Positions 1-10,072 of a stretch of 64,000 nt of DNA are shown here, piece by piece; the first letter of the stretch is position 1, and every line of letters starts with the position of its first letter. The stretch comes from a virus: positions 82,378-146,377 of the IMG/VR virus record IMGVR_UViG_3300032087_003621. One strand, given 5' to 3'. The translations under genes were made by a program, and so were the position numbers. The notes below the pieces were generated by a model, which saw only the letters and a list, made by a program, of their open reading frames with translations, ran no database searches and was not told where the DNA came from.

Positions 1-252
1 CACATCAGTCCGAACTATAATCTCGATAGTGATAATATCACTGTGTTTACTTGCACAGTAGATTCTGCTGCGTCGGGAATTATTAATCTTGCGTTATCCT
101 ACACTCAAACGGACAATCTCAAAGCAAATAAGAGGTACGTATATGACCTTGAGATTGCTAGAGATAGTTCTGGTTCAATTGCAGAAATCGAACGAGTTAT
201 GGAAGGTCAGATTTTCGTAACCCCATCAGTTACTAAATTACCGAATCTATAA
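1..252 (+). CDS. C-terminal part of a virion-associated protein, cut by the window edge
   Basis: The reading frame is open from the first base of the window, so only the last ~83 codons are seen. The visible part is beta-rich. It carries a pattern common at the end of phage tail or baseplate beta-domains: a conserved YDLEI strand, then an EG-I-V-TP-VT ending. It lies just upstream of the neck genes, so a structural role is likely. The exact identity cannot be fixed without the N-terminus. Confidence 0.6.
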   Translation, partial: HISPNYNLDSDNITVFTCTVDSAASGIINLALSYTQTDNLKANKRYVYDLEIARDSSGSIAEIERVMEGQIFVTPSVTKLPNL

Positions 253-253
253 T

Positions 254-352
254 ATGACAACTGTAGTTAAAAAAGTAATAGAAAATAAGGCCAGGGTTGA
301 CAAGATTGTCATTACTAAAAATACTTTGGTTAAAAAGGTCGTTATAAACTAA
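254..352 (+). CDS. Small basic protein of unknown function (32 aa)
   Basis: An ATG one base after the preceding stop opens a 32-codon frame that is very rich in Lys and Val. It fills the gap up to the gp13 leader. No Shine-Dalgarno site is obvious, so translation may be coupled to the gene before it. Nothing in the sequence suggests a function; it could be a chance frame. Confidence 0.35.
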   Translation: MTTVVKKVIENKARVDKIVITKNTLVKKVVIN

Positions 353-354
353 CC

Positions 355-362
355 AATAAATA
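355..362 (+). promoter_or_regulatory. Possible late promoter (AATAAATA)
   Basis: AATAAATA differs in one base from the T4 late consensus TATAAATA and lies 25 bases before the gp13 start, with an aggatt ribosome site between. It is weaker than the perfect boxes elsewhere in the window. Confidence 0.35.
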
Positions 363-387
363 TTATTGAAGAAAAGGATTAACAATA

Positions 388-1140
388 ATGGCAACACCAA
401 ATTCAAGGCAATCACTAATAGATTTCTGTCTTCGCAGATTAGGTGCGCCTGTAATTGAAATCAATGTTGATGATGACCAGATTGAAGATAAGGTTGATGA
501 TGCTTTGCAAATGTATCAAGAGTTTCATTCTGATGCGACCTATCGAACATATTTAAAACACGTTATCACACAGACAGATAAAGACAATGGTTATATTCCT
601 ATAGATTCTAACGTATTGTACATTTCTCAGTTGTTTCCTTTAAACCCAACGTTTTCTTCTGTTAATTTATTTGATATTCGTTATCAAATGATGTTGAATA
701 GTTTAGGTGATTTTATGAACTTTGCTGGTGGTATGGCATACTACTATCAAATGCAGCAATACCTAGAATTTTTAGATATGGTATTATCTGGATATCCACA
801 AACCACTTGGTCACGACATCAAGACCGACTTTATATTTGGGGCGAATGGTCGAACGATGATTTAGATGTTGGTGATTATGTTGTCGCAGAAGTATATACA
901 GCCGTTGACCCCGATACATTCTCTAGTGTTTATAATGACATGTTCGTAAAAAATTACACCACAGCTTTAATTAAACAACAGTGGGGTATGAATATGTCCA
1001 AGTTTGAGGGAATGCAGTTGCCAGGCGGTGTGACAATCAGTGGCAGACAGATTCTAGATGATGCTAACACAGAATTAAAAGAACTAGAAGAGAAACTTCG
1101 TTTAGAACAAGAATTACCACCCGACTTTTTCATTGGATAA
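388..1140 (+). CDS. 13: Neck protein gp13
   Basis: A 250-aa protein recognised as T4-type gp13, which with gp14 forms the neck that seals the filled head and connects it to the tail. The sequence starts with a helical segment and an acidic VDDDQIEDKVDDAL stretch typical of the family, and has a Tyr/Met-rich centre. It is close in length to T4 gp13 (about 300 aa). The ATG is preceded by aagaaaagg. The order gp13-14-15-16-17 downstream supports the call strongly. Confidence 0.85.
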   Translation: MATPNSRQSLIDFCLRRLGAPVIEINVDDDQIEDKVDDALQMYQEFHSDATYRTYLKHVITQTDKDNGYIPIDSNVLYISQLFPLNPTFSSVNLFDIRYQMMLNSLGDFMNFAGGMAYYYQMQQYLEFLDMVLSGYPQTTWSRHQDRLYIWGEWSNDDLDVGDYVVAEVYTAVDPDTFSSVYNDMFVKNYTTALIKQQWGMNMSKFEGMQLPGGVTISGRQILDDANTELKELEEKLRLEQELPPDFFIG

Positions 1141-1147
1141 CTATTAG

Positions 1148-2029
1148 ATGGCCACTAATCCATATTTCAGTCAGGGTAGAAAAAGCGAACAATTGTTGTA
1201 CGAGGATTTAGTAGTTGAATCCTTAAAGATGTACGGACAGGATGTTTACTATCTACCAAGAGAATTAGTTAATAAAGATGATATCTTTGTTGATGATTCT
1301 GTTTCTCGTTTTTCTGATGCTTACAAAATCGAAATGTACATTGAAAACACTGAAGGGTTTGACGGTGAGGGAGACCTCTTTACCAAGTTTGGTGTAGAGA
1401 TTCGTGATGCGGCCACGTTTATTGTTTCACGAAGAAGATGGAATAGTGTGGTCGCAGAAAACGAAGCCACCGATGTTGTACCTTTCTTTCGCCCTCGTGA
1501 AGGCGATGTAATCTATTTACCTTTGTCTCAATCTATGTTTCAGATTATGAAGGTAGAAACAGAGACACCGTTCTTTCAATTAAAGAATCTCCCAACGTTT
1601 AGAATGCGTTGTGAACTCTTTGAGTACAACGATGAAGACTTTGATACAGACATTGAAGAAATTGACCAAGTAGAAAACTTCTCGGCGTATCAATATGTCA
1701 TGACATTTGCCTCTGTCACTGGAACCTTTGAGGTTGGTGAATCTGTTAGTCAAAACAACGGTGAATATACAATGAATGGTGAAGTGGTGAACTGGGACGC
1801 TGTGAATAATAAACTGTATCTGGCACATGTTGGAGCTAGTGATGGTGAATTCCACACATTCACCACAACCGCTCAGGTAGTAGGTGCAACCTCTGGCGCA
1901 GTTGGAACACCTACCCTAGTAGAAGAATTGCAAAATATTCAACGTGAAGCACAGAACGATATCTTTGATGTATTTGAGAGTGATTTCTTAGATTTCACTG
2001 AATCTAATCCGTTTGGAGACCCACAGTAA
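1148..2029 (+). CDS. 14: Neck protein gp14
   Basis: A 293-aa protein starting MATNPYFSQG, a start typical of marine T4-like gp14. Together with gp13 it completes the head after packaging and provides the docking site for the tail. It begins eight bases after gp13 ends, and its stop overlaps the gp15 ATG (taATG), so the neck genes are translationally coupled. The C-terminal ~40 residues are acidic and likely helical. Identity rests on the family look and on synteny. Confidence 0.85.
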   Translation: MATNPYFSQGRKSEQLLYEDLVVESLKMYGQDVYYLPRELVNKDDIFVDDSVSRFSDAYKIEMYIENTEGFDGEGDLFTKFGVEIRDAATFIVSRRRWNSVVAENEATDVVPFFRPREGDVIYLPLSQSMFQIMKVETETPFFQLKNLPTFRMRCELFEYNDEDFDTDIEEIDQVENFSAYQYVMTFASVTGTFEVGESVSQNNGEYTMNGEVVNWDAVNNKLYLAHVGASDGEFHTFTTTAQVVGATSGAVGTPTLVEELQNIQREAQNDIFDVFESDFLDFTESNPFGDPQ

Positions 2030-2829
2030 TGTTTGGTACATATTTTTATCATCAACGGGTTAGAAAAGCTGTTGCTGTTTTTGGTTCATTGTTTAATAAC
2101 ATTTATGTTTTAAGAAAGAATTCTAGTGGCGAAGTTATTAGTCAGGCCAAGGTGCCTCTTTCTTATGCCCCTAAAAGAAACTTCATTGAACGTATAGAAC
2201 AAATGAACAAAGGGGAAGATGCGGAAAGGCAAATTGCAATCAAGTTACCCCGTATGTCATTTGAAATTGTTTCGATGGAATACGACATTTCTAGGCAACT
2301 ACCTAAAATAAATTCTAGGCAAAAAGCATTGACTTCTGGTTCTGGAGTTTCAGATAGAACACGTCTGTACACTTCTGTACCTTACAATATCAATTTTCAA
2401 TTAAATGCTTATGCCAAATCTCAGGACGATGCGTTACAGATTGTTGAACAGATTATTCCTTTTTTCAATCCGCAGTATACAGTATCGGTCAAACCACTTG
2501 AAGACTTGACTGATATCACAGATGATGTTCCTATTATTCTGCAAGGGTTGAACTTTCAGGATGATTATGAAGGACCATTAGAGGCTAGAAGAACCATTAT
2601 CTACACAATGGACTTTTCCATGAAAGTTAGTTTCTATGGGCCTCTATCCACTGGACCTATCATTCGACAGGTTGATGGACAGATTTATCAACAAGGTACC
2701 GGAGTTACTGGTGATAGTGATACTTTACTTGAAACACTCCGAACAACTCCGAACCCCTTAGCAGTAAGTCCTGATAGTGATTATGGATTTAATTATGAAT
2801 ATTTTAGTGCATTGGATAGTGTAACATAA
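2029..2829 (+). CDS. 15: Tail sheath stabiliser / completion protein gp15
   Basis: A 266-aa protein that matches gp15, the terminator ring placed on top of the tail tube and sheath, which joins the tail to the neck. Its N-terminus (MFGTYFYHQRVRKAV) and the central YDISRQLPKIN region are characteristic of the family. The start overlaps the gp14 stop, and the stop overlaps the gp16 start, so it lies inside one operon. Length is as expected (T4 gp15 is 272 aa). Confidence 0.88.
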   Translation: MFGTYFYHQRVRKAVAVFGSLFNNIYVLRKNSSGEVISQAKVPLSYAPKRNFIERIEQMNKGEDAERQIAIKLPRMSFEIVSMEYDISRQLPKINSRQKALTSGSGVSDRTRLYTSVPYNINFQLNAYAKSQDDALQIVEQIIPFFNPQYTVSVKPLEDLTDITDDVPIILQGLNFQDDYEGPLEARRTIIYTMDFSMKVSFYGPLSTGPIIRQVDGQIYQQGTGVTGDSDTLLETLRTTPNPLAVSPDSDYGFNYEYFSALDSVT

Positions 2830-3191
2830 TGAAAGATAACAATACAAAGAATATACAAGACGATTACGATACTTCACGTGATACGTATCTGGAATTGATT
2901 GAGGGTGGTAAAGAATCCCTTGAGTTGATGATACAAGTAGCACGTGAATCAGAACACCCACGAGCTTTTGAAGTTTTGTCAGGTATGATTAAAAACATCG
3001 CTGATGTCACAGACAAGTTGATGGAACTGAACAAGAAACATAAAGACGTGATGAGAGAAGAAAAACCTGAACAAAAACAAATCACGAATAACAATGTGTT
3101 TTTAGGAAGCACTACTGATTTGCAACGCTTGCTACAGAATGAAGAAAAGGTGATTAGTGATGATGCAAAACTCGTTACTGAGAATGAATAA
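2829..3191 (+). CDS. 16: Small terminase subunit gp16
   Basis: A 120-aa protein, largely helical, in the fixed position of the small terminase between gp15 and gp17. Gp16 forms a ring that recognises DNA and regulates the ATPase of the large subunit at the start of packaging. The central part (residues ~25-75) has a heptad-like pattern expected for the oligomerising coiled coil. It is shorter than T4 gp16 (164 aa) but typical for marine T4-like phages. The last 8 bases overlap gp17. Confidence 0.85.
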   Translation: MKDNNTKNIQDDYDTSRDTYLELIEGGKESLELMIQVARESEHPRAFEVLSGMIKNIADVTDKLMELNKKHKDVMREEKPEQKQITNNNVFLGSTTDLQRLLQNEEKVISDDAKLVTENE

Positions 3192-4782
3192 CGAAACGTA
3201 TCTTGGCAATATCAATGTAAAACGTGATGGTATAGTTCAGGAATGGACTAAGGACCAAGTACGTGAATATAAAAAATGCATGGATGACCCTTCGTATTTT
3301 GCCGAACACTATGTTAAAATTATTTCTCTGGATAGTGGATTGGTTCCGTTTAATCTTTACGATTATCAAAGACGGATGTTCGAACATTTTAATAATAATC
3401 GGTTTAATGTCGTTCTTGCTTGTAGACAGTCTGGTAAGTCAATATCGTCGGTTGCCTACCTTCTTTGGTACGCCATTTTCCATCCCGAAAAAACAATCGC
3501 TGTACTGGCGAATAAAGGAGCAACTGCCCGAGAGATGCTCGCCCGTGTTACTCTCATGTTGGAGAATCTTCCATTCTTCTTACAACCTGGCTGTAAAACT
3601 CTTAATAAAGGTTCAATCGAGTTTTCTAATAATTCTAGGATTATTGCTGCTGCCACTAGCGGGTCTTCTATTCGGGGTATGTCTGTTAATTTGCTCTATC
3701 TCGATGAGTTTGCTTTTGTTGAGCGAGCAACTGAGTTTTACACTTCAACGTATCCTGTTGTCTCCGCTGGACGAGACACCAAAGTCATCATCACCTCAAC
3801 CGCAAACGGTATCGGAAACATCTTCCATAAAATATGGGAAGGCGCTGAACAAGGTATAAATGAATTTAAATCGTTTCGTGTAGACTGGTGGGATGTTCCG
3901 GGCAGAGATGAAGAATGGAAAGCACAAACAATTGCCAATACATCAGCACTCCAATTTGACCAAGAATTTGGTAATACCTTTTTTGGAACAGGTGATACCC
4001 TAATAAACGCTGAGACGCTCTTGTCTTTACGAGCAAAAACGCCCCAGCGGGTTTTAGAGGGCGGTCTTCTAAAAGTTTATAACGAACCTGCTAGCAAGCA
4101 CGAGTACATCATGACCGTTGATGTCTCGAAAGGAAGAGGTCAGGACTACTCTACGTTCACTGTCATCGACATTTCGACACGCCCATTTGAACAAGTGGCT
4201 GTGTATCGGAACAACTCTATCTCTCCAATACTCTTCCCTAATATTATATATAAGTACGCAACCGTTTATAACAACGCTTATGTGGTTGTTGAATCAAATG
4301 ACCAAGGTTCTGTGGTATGTAACGGTTTATACTACGACCTTGAATACGAAAACGTTCATCTCTCTTCAGCTGTAAAATCTAATTCAATTGGTATTGAAAT
4401 CAACCGTAAAACAAAACGATTGGGTTGTTCTGCCATTAAAGATATTCTAGAAGAAAAGAAACTTGCGATTCACGATGATAACACTATTCTAGAAATCTCC
4501 ACGTTTGTTGCTAATGGAGTTTCTTATCAGGCCAGTGACGGTAACCACGATGATTTAATGATGAACCTCGTGATGTTTGGTTACTTTGTTACAACGCAAA
4601 TGTTCGCCGATATGACTGATATTAATCTCAAACAAATGATGTTTGAAAACAGAATGCAAGAGATAGAAGATGATGTTGTTCCATTTGGTTTTATAGATGA
4701 TGGTTCATCTCAAATTGATTATATTGAACAACGAGAAGAAATGGAACGACAAGGATGGCAACTTTTTCACGATCCTTTCTAA
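3184..4782 (+). CDS. 17: Large terminase subunit gp17 (packaging ATPase and nuclease)
   Basis: A 532-aa packaging motor. The N-terminal ATPase shows a Walker A-like CRQSGKS (T4 has a similar SRQ-GKT form) and a Walker B ending in LLYLDEF. A C-terminal RNase H-like nuclease domain begins near IMTVDVSKGRGQDYS, with the first catalytic Asp in the VDVS segment and further acidic residues at NHDDLM. The ATG at 3184 overlapping gp16 is preferred over upstream starts at 3157. Length is close to T4 gp17 (610 aa) without the C-terminal extension. Confidence 0.95.
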   Translation: MNNETYLGNINVKRDGIVQEWTKDQVREYKKCMDDPSYFAEHYVKIISLDSGLVPFNLYDYQRRMFEHFNNNRFNVVLACRQSGKSISSVAYLLWYAIFHPEKTIAVLANKGATAREMLARVTLMLENLPFFLQPGCKTLNKGSIEFSNNSRIIAAATSGSSIRGMSVNLLYLDEFAFVERATEFYTSTYPVVSAGRDTKVIITSTANGIGNIFHKIWEGAEQGINEFKSFRVDWWDVPGRDEEWKAQTIANTSALQFDQEFGNTFFGTGDTLINAETLLSLRAKTPQRVLEGGLLKVYNEPASKHEYIMTVDVSKGRGQDYSTFTVIDISTRPFEQVAVYRNNSISPILFPNIIYKYATVYNNAYVVVESNDQGSVVCNGLYYDLEYENVHLSSAVKSNSIGIEINRKTKRLGCSAIKDILEEKKLAIHDDNTILEISTFVANGVSYQASDGNHDDLMMNLVMFGYFVTTQMFADMTDINLKQMMFENRMQEIEDDVVPFGFIDDGSSQIDYIEQREEMERQGWQLFHDPF

Positions 4783-4794
4783 AAACCCCGCAAA

Positions 4795-4802
4795 TATAAA
4801 TA
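4795..4802 (+). promoter_or_regulatory. Late promoter TATAAATA before the tail genes
   Basis: A perfect T4-type late -10 box sits in the intergenic gap after gp17, about 60 bases upstream of the sheath gene. A second overlapping TAAATA copy follows directly. It would be read by RNA polymerase carrying the gp55 sigma factor (27.1 kb) with the gp45 clamp. Confidence 0.75.
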
Positions 4803-4864
4803 AATACATTGAACATCCGTATTATGTAAATCTTATTATTAGCTAATAAAAAAAGGAAACGATT

Positions 4865-6646
4865 ATGGCTCTTTTTACCCCATCAGCGTCTCCCAGCATT
4901 ACAGTTAAAGAAATTGACTTAACGGGTGTTGTCCCTTCAGTCACTACTTCAACGGGTGCTTATGTAGGAGAATTTTCTTGGGGTCCCGTACACCAACCAA
5001 CTCTCGTAGATAACGAGGGAACGTTGGTTTCGACATTCGGGTCTCCAAGTACCACAAATGCAGTAGACTTTTTGTCTGCCGCAAACTTTTTGCAATACTC
5101 AACAAGTCTTTATGTGTCACGTACAGTAGATGATACTGCTGACACCGGCGCGTTAAATGCGTGGGATTCAGATGAAATAATTGATTTGTCATCTGGCAAA
5201 CCATTGGTTAAGAATGCCGACGATTTTGATATTCAGAACACAATAGCTGGTCTCAAAGCTCCAGCAAAAAACCATACTTTCATCGCAAAATATCCCGGCG
5301 AAGCTGGTAACAGTCTCAGAGTAGAACTGTGTCCTGCTAAGTCAAACGATACAACTTTGTTTGATGGTTGGGCATACGCCAGTTATTTCGATGCAGCGCC
5401 AGGTACTTCACAGTACGCCTCTGACGTTAATGGTGCAGACGATGAAGTTCACGTTGTCGTAGTAGACGAAGACGGTACTTTAACTGGTACAGTAGGTGCT
5501 GTTTTAGAAACATTCCCGTTCTTATCTTTTGCAACGGACGGTAAGACTGTAGATGGTTCTAATAACCACGTTATTGATGTTATTAACAATCGTTCAAGTT
5601 ATGTTTGGGCAATATCCCTAAACAAACATGACGGTGCAGCAGATGAAGATTATAACTTCACATCAACCGCATCAGGAACAGACTTTGAACCAGCTACACC
5701 AACTATTCATACGTTTAAGTTGGGCGGTGGTTCTAATGGTCCAACAATTGATACTGGTGATGTTGCGAAAGGATTTGACGAGTTCGAAAGTAAAGAAAAC
5801 ATTCAGGTGGATTTCTTAATCGCTCGTGGTATGTCCGCTACTGCTGACCAAACTACCGTTGTTAATGACATTGTAGGTACGGCCGCATCTTTGCGTAAAG
5901 ACTGTGTTGTTGTTACTTCACCTGCTAGAGAAGATGTTGTTGGTTTAACTGCTGCTGACGCGGTAACAAACACAACTGGTGGTGTTGCAAATTTCACAGC
6001 TTCATCTTACCTGATTGTAGACAACAACTACCTTAAGGTATATGACAAGTATAACGACCAATATGTGTTTATCCCAGCTGCTCCTGGCACTGCTGGTTTG
6101 ATGGCATCGACTGATGCTGTCGCTGCACCTTGGTTCTCACCTGCTGGTCAAAGAAGGGGTCAATATTTCGGAGTTACTTCCTTAGCTTATTCAGCTAGTA
6201 AGGCACAAAGAGATACATTGTACAAAGCTGGAATTAATCCGATTGTAAACTTGCCTGGACAAGGTATTATTCTTTTTGGTGATAAGACTAAAGAATCTCG
6301 TCCATCAGCTTTCGATCGTATTAATGTCCGACGATTGTTCCTCGCAATTGAAAGGTCAATCGAACGAGCTGCAAGAAACGTAATGTTTGAATTCAATGAC
6401 GAATTCACTCGTGCAGAATTTGTTAATATCGTTGAACCGTTCCTGAGAGAAATTCAGGGTCGAAGAGGTATTACAGATTTCCGAGTGGTTTGTGACGAAA
6501 CAAACAATACGGCTGCAGTAATCGACCGTAACGAGTTTGTTTGTTCAGTTTTTGTCAAACCTGCTCGTTCTATTAACTACATCACTCTTAACTTTGTTGC
6601 TGTACGCACCGGAGTTGATTTCAGTGAAGTGGTTGGTACGGTTTAA
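4865..6646 (+). CDS. 18: Contractile tail sheath protein gp18
   Basis: A 593-aa tail sheath subunit that polymerises around the tail tube and contracts on infection. The N-terminus (PSASPSITVKEIDLT, then GAYVGEFSWGP) and the conserved C-terminal part, with GINPIVNLPGQGI and an ERAARNVMFEFND helix before the final beta strands, are diagnostic of T4-like sheath proteins. Slightly shorter than T4 gp18 (659 aa). The ribosome site aaaggaaa lies directly upstream. It is the first gene after a late promoter and is followed by the tube gene. Confidence 0.95.
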   Translation: MALFTPSASPSITVKEIDLTGVVPSVTTSTGAYVGEFSWGPVHQPTLVDNEGTLVSTFGSPSTTNAVDFLSAANFLQYSTSLYVSRTVDDTADTGALNAWDSDEIIDLSSGKPLVKNADDFDIQNTIAGLKAPAKNHTFIAKYPGEAGNSLRVELCPAKSNDTTLFDGWAYASYFDAAPGTSQYASDVNGADDEVHVVVVDEDGTLTGTVGAVLETFPFLSFATDGKTVDGSNNHVIDVINNRSSYVWAISLNKHDGAADEDYNFTSTASGTDFEPATPTIHTFKLGGGSNGPTIDTGDVAKGFDEFESKENIQVDFLIARGMSATADQTTVVNDIVGTAASLRKDCVVVTSPAREDVVGLTAADAVTNTTGGVANFTASSYLIVDNNYLKVYDKYNDQYVFIPAAPGTAGLMASTDAVAAPWFSPAGQRRGQYFGVTSLAYSASKAQRDTLYKAGINPIVNLPGQGIILFGDKTKESRPSAFDRINVRRLFLAIERSIERAARNVMFEFNDEFTRAEFVNIVEPFLREIQGRRGITDFRVVCDETNNTAAVIDRNEFVCSVFVKPARSINYITLNFVAVRTGVDFSEVVGTV

Positions 6647-6669
6647 GCACAACCATAAGGAGAATTTAA

Positions 6670-7197
6670 ATGGCAATTTTAGGAGTCGATGACTTTAAGT
6701 CAAAGCTGAGAGGTGGTGGTGCTAGGCCGAATCTGTTCCAAGCAACTGTCAACTTCCCAGCTTATGCTGGAGGTGATGTTGAATTAACATCATTTCTTTG
6801 CGAAGCTGCTCAGTTACCTGCCTCAACTATGGGATTGGTAACAGTTCCGTTCCGTGGTCGCCAGTTGAAAATAGCTGGTGATAGAACTTTCGAACCTTGG
6901 ACAGTAACCATTATCAATGATACTGATTTCACAATTCGAGATTCAATGGAACGTTGGATGAATGGAATGAACGCTCATTCGGCAAACACGGGTTTGGTTA
7001 ATCCAGTAGATTATCAAGCTGACCTCTTCGTAGATCAGTTGGATAAAGATGGAGAAACACTCAAGCGTTACAACTTCCGTGGTTGTTTCCCGACAAACGT
7101 TCAGGCAATTGACCTTTCATACACAACGGAAAACGAGATTGAAAGATTTACGGTAGAATTCCAAGTCCAGTACTGGGAATCAAATACAACATCTTAA
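6670..7197 (+). CDS. 19: Tail tube protein gp19
   Basis: A 175-aa tube subunit that stacks into the inner tail tube. Family features include FQATVNFPAY near the start, LCEAAQLPAS, a PFRGRQLKIAGDR strand and the final ERFTVEFQVQYWE. Length matches T4 gp19 (163 aa). An aaggaga ribosome site lies upstream, and the gene is followed by a strong terminator, so gp18 and gp19 form a short late unit. A related gene (24007-24504) shares the fold but belongs to the gp3-like group. Confidence 0.93.
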   Translation: MAILGVDDFKSKLRGGGARPNLFQATVNFPAYAGGDVELTSFLCEAAQLPASTMGLVTVPFRGRQLKIAGDRTFEPWTVTIINDTDFTIRDSMERWMNGMNAHSANTGLVNPVDYQADLFVDQLDKDGETLKRYNFRGCFPTNVQAIDLSYTTENEIERFTVEFQVQYWESNTTS

Positions 7198-7214
7198 ATC
7201 TCTACTAAATAATT

Positions 7215-7247
7215 GGGACCTCTCCGGAGGTCCCTTTATTTTATTTT
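7215..7247 (+). terminator. Rho-independent terminator after gp19
   Basis: An 8-bp perfect GC-rich stem (GGGACCTC / GAGGTCCC) with a tccg tetraloop is followed by tttattttatttttt. It ends the sheath-tube transcript. The portal gene ATG is only 13 bases beyond the T-run, so some read-through is probably needed to express the portal. Confidence 0.88.
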
Positions 7248-7259
7248 TTGGACACAGAT

Positions 7260-8930
7260 ATGGCAGACGATAGCATCTTTAAATTATTTGGTTTTGAGTT
7301 ACGCAGAACACAAGCACAGAAGAAAGAAAAACTTCCTTCCATTGTTCCGCCTACGGATGACGATGGTGCTGGGTATGTCACTACAGCTGCTGGTCACTAT
7401 GGTCAGTATATCAATATGGATGGTGATAATTCTAAAGACAATCACCAACTTATCTTACGTTATCGTGGAGTTGCAACACATCCAGAAGTAGATATGGCGA
7501 TTGAAGAAATTGTCAACGAATCGATTACTGCTTCTGAACTAACATCTAACCTTGAACTATCACTAGAAGATGTAGAAGCCCCCGATAAGATTAAAGAACA
7601 AATTCAAGAAGAATTCAAAAATATTGTGTCTATGTTGAAGTTCAATGACAATGGACACGATATTTTCCGTTCGTGGTATGTTGATGGTAGAATCTATCAT
7701 CACCTACTTGTGAACGAATCGAATCTCAAAGCAGGTATTCAAGAAATTAGACACATCGATGCTGCAAAGATTCGTAAAGTTAAAAATGTAAAATACAAAA
7801 AAGACCCTGCAACGGGCGCAAAGATTGTTGAGTCAGTAGACGAGTTTTATATTTACGAAGAGAAGCCTGGACAACAATCATCAGCGGTTAAACTTTCTAC
7901 AGATTCTATTAGTTATGTCACATCTGGTTTACTTGATGAGACAAAAAAGAAAGTTGTGTCGCATCTACACAAGGCACTAAAACCAATCAATCAGTTAAGA
8001 ATGATGGAAGACTCTCTAGTCATCTATCGTCTCGCACGTGCACCAGAAAGACGTATCTTTTATATTGACGTGGGTAACTTGCCCCGTGGTAAGTCTGAAC
8101 AGTATATGAAAGATATTATGGCAAAGTATCGTAACAAACTGGTATACGATGCGAACACTGGTGAACTCAAAGATGACCGCAAGCATATGTCGATGCTTGA
8201 AGACTTCTGGTTACCCCGTCGAGAAGGTGGTCGTGGTACAGAGATTTCTACTCTGCCTGGCGGTGACAACCTTGGTCAGATTGATGATATCATTTATTTC
8301 CAAAAGAGATTATATCGTGCATTGAATGTTCCTGTCAATCGTTTGGAACAGGAAGCTCAGTTCTCTCTTGGTCGTTCTACTGAGATTTCACGAGACGAAG
8401 TGAAACTACAAAAGTTTGTTGACCGTCTTCGTAGAAAGTTTTCTCAGGTATTCTTAGGCATTCTTCGTAAACAACTTCTGTTAAAAGGTATTATCACAGA
8501 ACAGGATTGGGAAGAATGGCGAAACGAAATCATCGTTGATTACGTTAAAGACAATCACTTCACTGAGCTCAAAGAAACAGAAATTATGCGTGAACGGTTT
8601 GGTCTTCTGAATGAAGTAGACCAATTCGTGGGTAACTATGTAAGTAAAGAGTGGATATGGAAAAATGTTTTGAGAATGTCTGAAGAAGATATTGAGGACA
8701 TGCAGAAACAAATAGATAGTGAAGGTGAAGACGGTGATGTTGAGTTGCCTGGAATGGGTGGTGGTGACGATGAAGAAAAACCAAAGCCTGAACCCAAGGC
8801 AGAACCTAGTTCTGATGAAGAACCCCCTCAAGAATCTGAGGAGAAAAAAGAAAAATATATACCTTCACAAGAAGATGAATTACTTGAAGAAATGACAAGG
8901 TATATGGCACGAATCAATGAACAAGATTGA
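7260..8930 (+). CDS. 20: Portal vertex protein gp20
   Basis: A 556-aa portal protein, the dodecameric ring at one head vertex through which DNA passes. Recognisable T4 gp20 segments are [11 protein letters not shown] near residue 75, the [18 protein letters not shown] block and [18 protein letters not shown], followed by [11 protein letters not shown]. The C-terminal ~60 residues are acidic, Pro/Glu-rich and low-complexity. ATG 7260 is chosen because the extension to a TTG at 7248 is not typical. The 3' end overlaps the collagen-like gene by 14 bases. Confidence 0.95.
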   Translation: MADDSIFKLFGFELRRTQAQKKEKLPSIVPPTDDDGAGYVTTAAGHYGQYINMDGDNSKDNHQLILRYRGVATHPEVDMAIEEIVNESITASELTSNLELSLEDVEAPDKIKEQIQEEFKNIVSMLKFNDNGHDIFRSWYVDGRIYHHLLVNESNLKAGIQEIRHIDAAKIRKVKNVKYKKDPATGAKIVESVDEFYIYEEKPGQQSSAVKLSTDSISYVTSGLLDETKKKVVSHLHKALKPINQLRMMEDSLVIYRLARAPERRIFYIDVGNLPRGKSEQYMKDIMAKYRNKLVYDANTGELKDDRKHMSMLEDFWLPRREGGRGTEISTLPGGDNLGQIDDIIYFQKRLYRALNVPVNRLEQEAQFSLGRSTEISRDEVKLQKFVDRLRRKFSQVFLGILRKQLLLKGIITEQDWEEWRNEIIVDYVKDNHFTELKETEIMRERFGLLNEVDQFVGNYVSKEWIWKNVLRMSEEDIEDMQKQIDSEGEDGDVELPGMGGGDDEEKPKPEPKAEPSSDEEPPQESEEKKEKYIPSQEDELLEEMTRYMARINEQD

Positions 8931-10002
8931 TAAAATTTCTACTGCGTTCTCCATAGTACACACGCAGAAAGAAATTGAAAAGTTAGAAGACAAAATATTT
9001 AATGTTTTCGAAGACCTTCAAGGACTTCAAGGACCGCAAGGGTTTGAAGGTCCACAGGGCCCAAAAGGCGATAAAGGAGTTAAGGGAGATAAAGGTGACC
9101 AAGGTATCAAAGGTGACCGTGGCGAAAAAGGAGATCGAGGAGCTCAAGGTCTCAGGGGAGACAAGGGAGATACTGGACTTCGTGGAGAAAAGGGCGAGAG
9201 AGGCGAACAAGGATTACAAGGCGAGAGAGGTTTCCAAGGAGAAAAGGGTGACACTGGCCTACAGGGATTAACTGGCCCCCAAGGAGAACGTGGTGAGAAG
9301 GGTGATACAGGCGATACTGGAGCTCGTGGTGAGAAAGGAGAACCTGGCCCAATCGGTCCCGCCGGTCCTGTCGGAGCAATCGGACCTGCTGGCCCTCAAG
9401 GAGTTGCAGGAGCAAAGGGTGAACGAGGCGAACGAGGCGAGAGAGGATTAACTGGCCCTCAAGGTGAAAAAGGTGAACGTGGAGAGAAAGGTGAGCCCGG
9501 AACTCCTGCACCTGATTACAGAAATGAGTTCGAAGAAGCATTAAAGAATTTTAATCAACGACTGACAGAAAATGCATCAAGAGTTGATAACAATATTCAG
9601 AAACAGATTGATAGAATCAATCAATCTCTAAGCACTATCGGAGGTGGTGGTTCTTACAAATTGGTTGATAATGCAGATGTTGATAAAGCTGCATTGAAGG
9701 GCGTAGTAGATGATGCGATATTAATCTACGACCCCACCAAGAAAAAATTTATTGCGGATTCTTTCGTAAATGTATTGGACAGATTAAAAGCGGAATTAGA
9801 AGTGCAGTATAACAAATTAATAGATCAGGAAGGGACGTTTTATTACATAGGTGAGGCATTGCCTGGTACTAATACGGATCAACCTAAATGGCGAATCAAA
9901 CGTATCGAAGAAATTGGTAATGACTACAATATTTTATGGGCAGATGGAACTGCTGAATTTGATAAAATATGGGATGATAGAATCACGTTTACATATTCAT
10001 AA
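8917..10002 (+). CDS. Collagen-like (Gly-X-Y) virion fibre protein
   Basis: A 361-aa protein with an N-terminal helix (residues ~10-33), a long almost unbroken Gly-X-Y tract (about residues 36-196, rich in GEKG, GERG, GPQG, GDKG), a helical linker with a [11 protein letters not shown]-type coiled coil, and a C-terminal globular domain. Collagen-like tracts in phages form trimeric triple-helical stalks on tail fibres or head decorations. The gene overlaps the portal gene by 14 bases and precedes other surface proteins. The C-terminal domain probably nucleates trimerisation. Its precise place on the virion is unknown. Confidence 0.85.
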   Translation: MNKIDKISTAFSIVHTQKEIEKLEDKIFNVFEDLQGLQGPQGFEGPQGPKGDKGVKGDKGDQGIKGDRGEKGDRGAQGLRGDKGDTGLRGEKGERGEQGLQGERGFQGEKGDTGLQGLTGPQGERGEKGDTGDTGARGEKGEPGPIGPAGPVGAIGPAGPQGVAGAKGERGERGERGLTGPQGEKGERGEKGEPGTPAPDYRNEFEEALKNFNQRLTENASRVDNNIQKQIDRINQSLSTIGGGGSYKLVDNADVDKAALKGVVDDAILIYDPTKKKFIADSFVNVLDRLKAELEVQYNKLIDQEGTFYYIGEALPGTNTDQPKWRIKRIEEIGNDYNILWADGTAEFDKIWDDRITFTYS

Positions 10003-10003
10003 T

Positions 10004-10011
10004 TATAAATA
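10004..10011 (+). promoter_or_regulatory. Late promoter TATAAATA
   Basis: A perfect late box directly after the collagen-like gene stop, 62 bases before the next ATG, with ribosome site aggagat near 10060. It would give a separate late transcript for the 647-aa structural protein. Confidence 0.75.
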
Positions 10012-10072
10012 ACAGGGTGCACAAACCTTAAATTACATGTAATAAAAATTATTCTACGTAGGAGATATAGAA

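Noticed and set aside
3263-3859. A 198-aa plus-strand frame inside the terminase gene
   Set aside because: It lies in another frame within the clearly conserved gp17 and its translation is a hydrophobic low-information shadow.
9030-9510. Periodic GGN-rich repeats resembling a tandem repeat or CRISPR-like array
   Set aside because: The period is 9 bases and it is explained fully by Gly-X-Y codons of the collagen-like gene; there are no spacers.
9152-9541. A long minus-strand open frame (129 aa) opposite the collagen tract
   Set aside because: Its Leu/Arg/His-rich repetitive translation is the mirror of Gly-X-Y coding; no ribosome site or neighbours support it.
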